Part shown: positions 4,766 through 5,140 of the stretch, piece by piece
Layout of the letters: every line of letters begins with the position of its first letter
How positions within the stretch are numbered: position 1 is the first letter of the stretch
Assembly: GCA_015655225.1 (NCBI GenBank)
Contig: JAATFK010000372.1
Coordinates: forward strand, 1-5,140
Length of the DNA stretch: 5,140 bases
From: Solirubrobacterales bacterium
Lineage (GTDB): Bacteria > Actinomycetota > Thermoleophilia > Solirubrobacterales > Solirubrobacteraceae
Reading direction: 5' to 3'
Translations under genes and position numbers: made by a program
The notes under the pieces: generated by a model
What the model was told of the DNA's origin: nothing
Database searches by the model: none
What the model saw: the letters and a program-made list of their open reading frames with translations, nothing else

Positions 4766-4847
4766 CGCCCCGCGCGATCCCGCGTCTCGGACCAGAGCGC
4801 AGATCACCAGCACCAGCGCGCACAGATCGCCGCGCGGCCGGCCGGCG

Positions 4848-5140
4848 CTACTTCGGCTCGACCCGCAGCCCCCCGAGCATCAGGTCGAGGTGCCGGTGCC
4901 AGTCGGCGACGCCGGGCTTGAAGTACATCGTCGAGGTGATCCCGCAGAGGATCATCGGGACGTCGTCGAAGACGAGGTCGGCGCGGACGACGCCGGCCGC
5001 TCGGGCGCGGTCGAGGATCCGCGTGATGATCGCCGCGAACGCGTCCTTCTGCTCCTGGATCCCCTCCCACTCCAGGTCGCCAGAGCGCATCATCGCGAAC
5101 TGGAAGCCGGTGTCGCCCTCGACCGCCGTCAGCGAGGCGA
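4848..5140 (-). CDS. TetR-family regulator, C-terminal part (enters from right edge)
   Basis: The minus strand is open from the window edge to TAG at 4848-4850, in the frame whose last complete codon begins at 5138. The visible 96 residues read ASLTAVEGDTGFQFAMMRSG and continue through QKDAFAAIITRILDRARAAG and VRADLVFDDVPMILCGITST to a C-terminus HLDLMLGGLRVEPK. The helix with repeated A/R ending in an AAGVVRxDL turn, followed by a DDVPMILCG helix, is the usual C-terminal ligand-binding layout of one TetR subgroup (SbtR-like C-terminal domain). The DNA-binding N-terminus is outside the window, so the call rests on this half only. The internal ATG at 5093 is not a credible start because the frame and the fold continue upstream. 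It lies 96 bases upstream of the exported-protein gene, on the same strand. Confidence 0.75.
   Translation of the reverse strand, partial: ASLTAVEGDTGFQFAMMRSGDLEWEGIQEQKDAFAAIITRILDRARAAGVVRADLVFDDVPMILCGITSTMYFKPGVADWHRHLDLMLGGLRVEPK

Noticed and set aside
4828..4847. GC-rich palindromic stretch (contains GGCCGGCC) just after the partial TetR stop codon
   Set aside because: It could be a terminator, but the best stem is only five pairs with a large loop. It is not distinguishable from background in sequence of this GC content.
1..5140. tRNA, rRNA, CRISPR array, insertion sequence or prophage genes
   Set aside because: No repeat-spacer pattern, transposase-like frame, terminal inverted repeats or RNA-gene-like cloverleaf was seen on either strand.

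Overview
The window is about 5.1 kb of very GC-rich DNA. Third codon positions are almost all G or C, genes are tightly packed, and several genes appear to be transcribed without a leader. All of this fits a high-GC actinobacterium, possibly of the Thermoleophilia/Solirubrobacterales type. That lineage is an inference from composition and gene style, because no marker gene is present.

Left part (1-2204): the 5' end of an NAD(P)-binding SDR/epimerase-like gene runs leftward off the window edge. It is divergent from a complete TetR-family repressor gene. The 90-bp gap between them holds two copies of a 17-bp imperfect palindrome, ATGTCAC-NNN-GTGTCAT, and a third left half-site lies on the TetR start codon. 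This looks like a local autoregulated TetR/SDR circuit. Behind the repressor is a complete metal-dependent amidohydrolase with all expected metal ligands and apparently its own leaderless promoter.

Middle part (2205-2842): this is the least ordinary stretch. It contains a terminator-like hairpin; a perfect 8-bp inverted repeat at the -35 region of a leaderless-type promoter; a doubtful 72-codon small ORF; a long GC-rich hairpin whose loop is complementary to a doubled Shine-Dalgarno sequence; and a small winged-helix protein gene whose reading frame is broken at a run of six C. An ATGA overlap joins the small ORF to the winged-helix gene. This may be a small regulated regulator gene, a decaying one, or one carrying a sequencing error.

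Right part (2843-5140): a complete luciferase-like flavin-dependent monooxygenase gene (+) overlaps tail-to-tail by 11 bp with a convergent gene (-). The convergent gene encodes an exported protein of unknown function with two GWTPG/GFTPG-type beta-domain motifs. Upstream of that gene on the minus strand is the C-terminal part of a second TetR-family regulator, cut by the window edge.

The genes do not form one obvious pathway. SDR oxidoreductase, amidohydrolase and luciferase-like monooxygenase together with two TetR regulators suggest a catabolic or detoxification accessory region with several independent transcription units. I saw no RNA genes, CRISPR arrays, insertion sequences or transposases.
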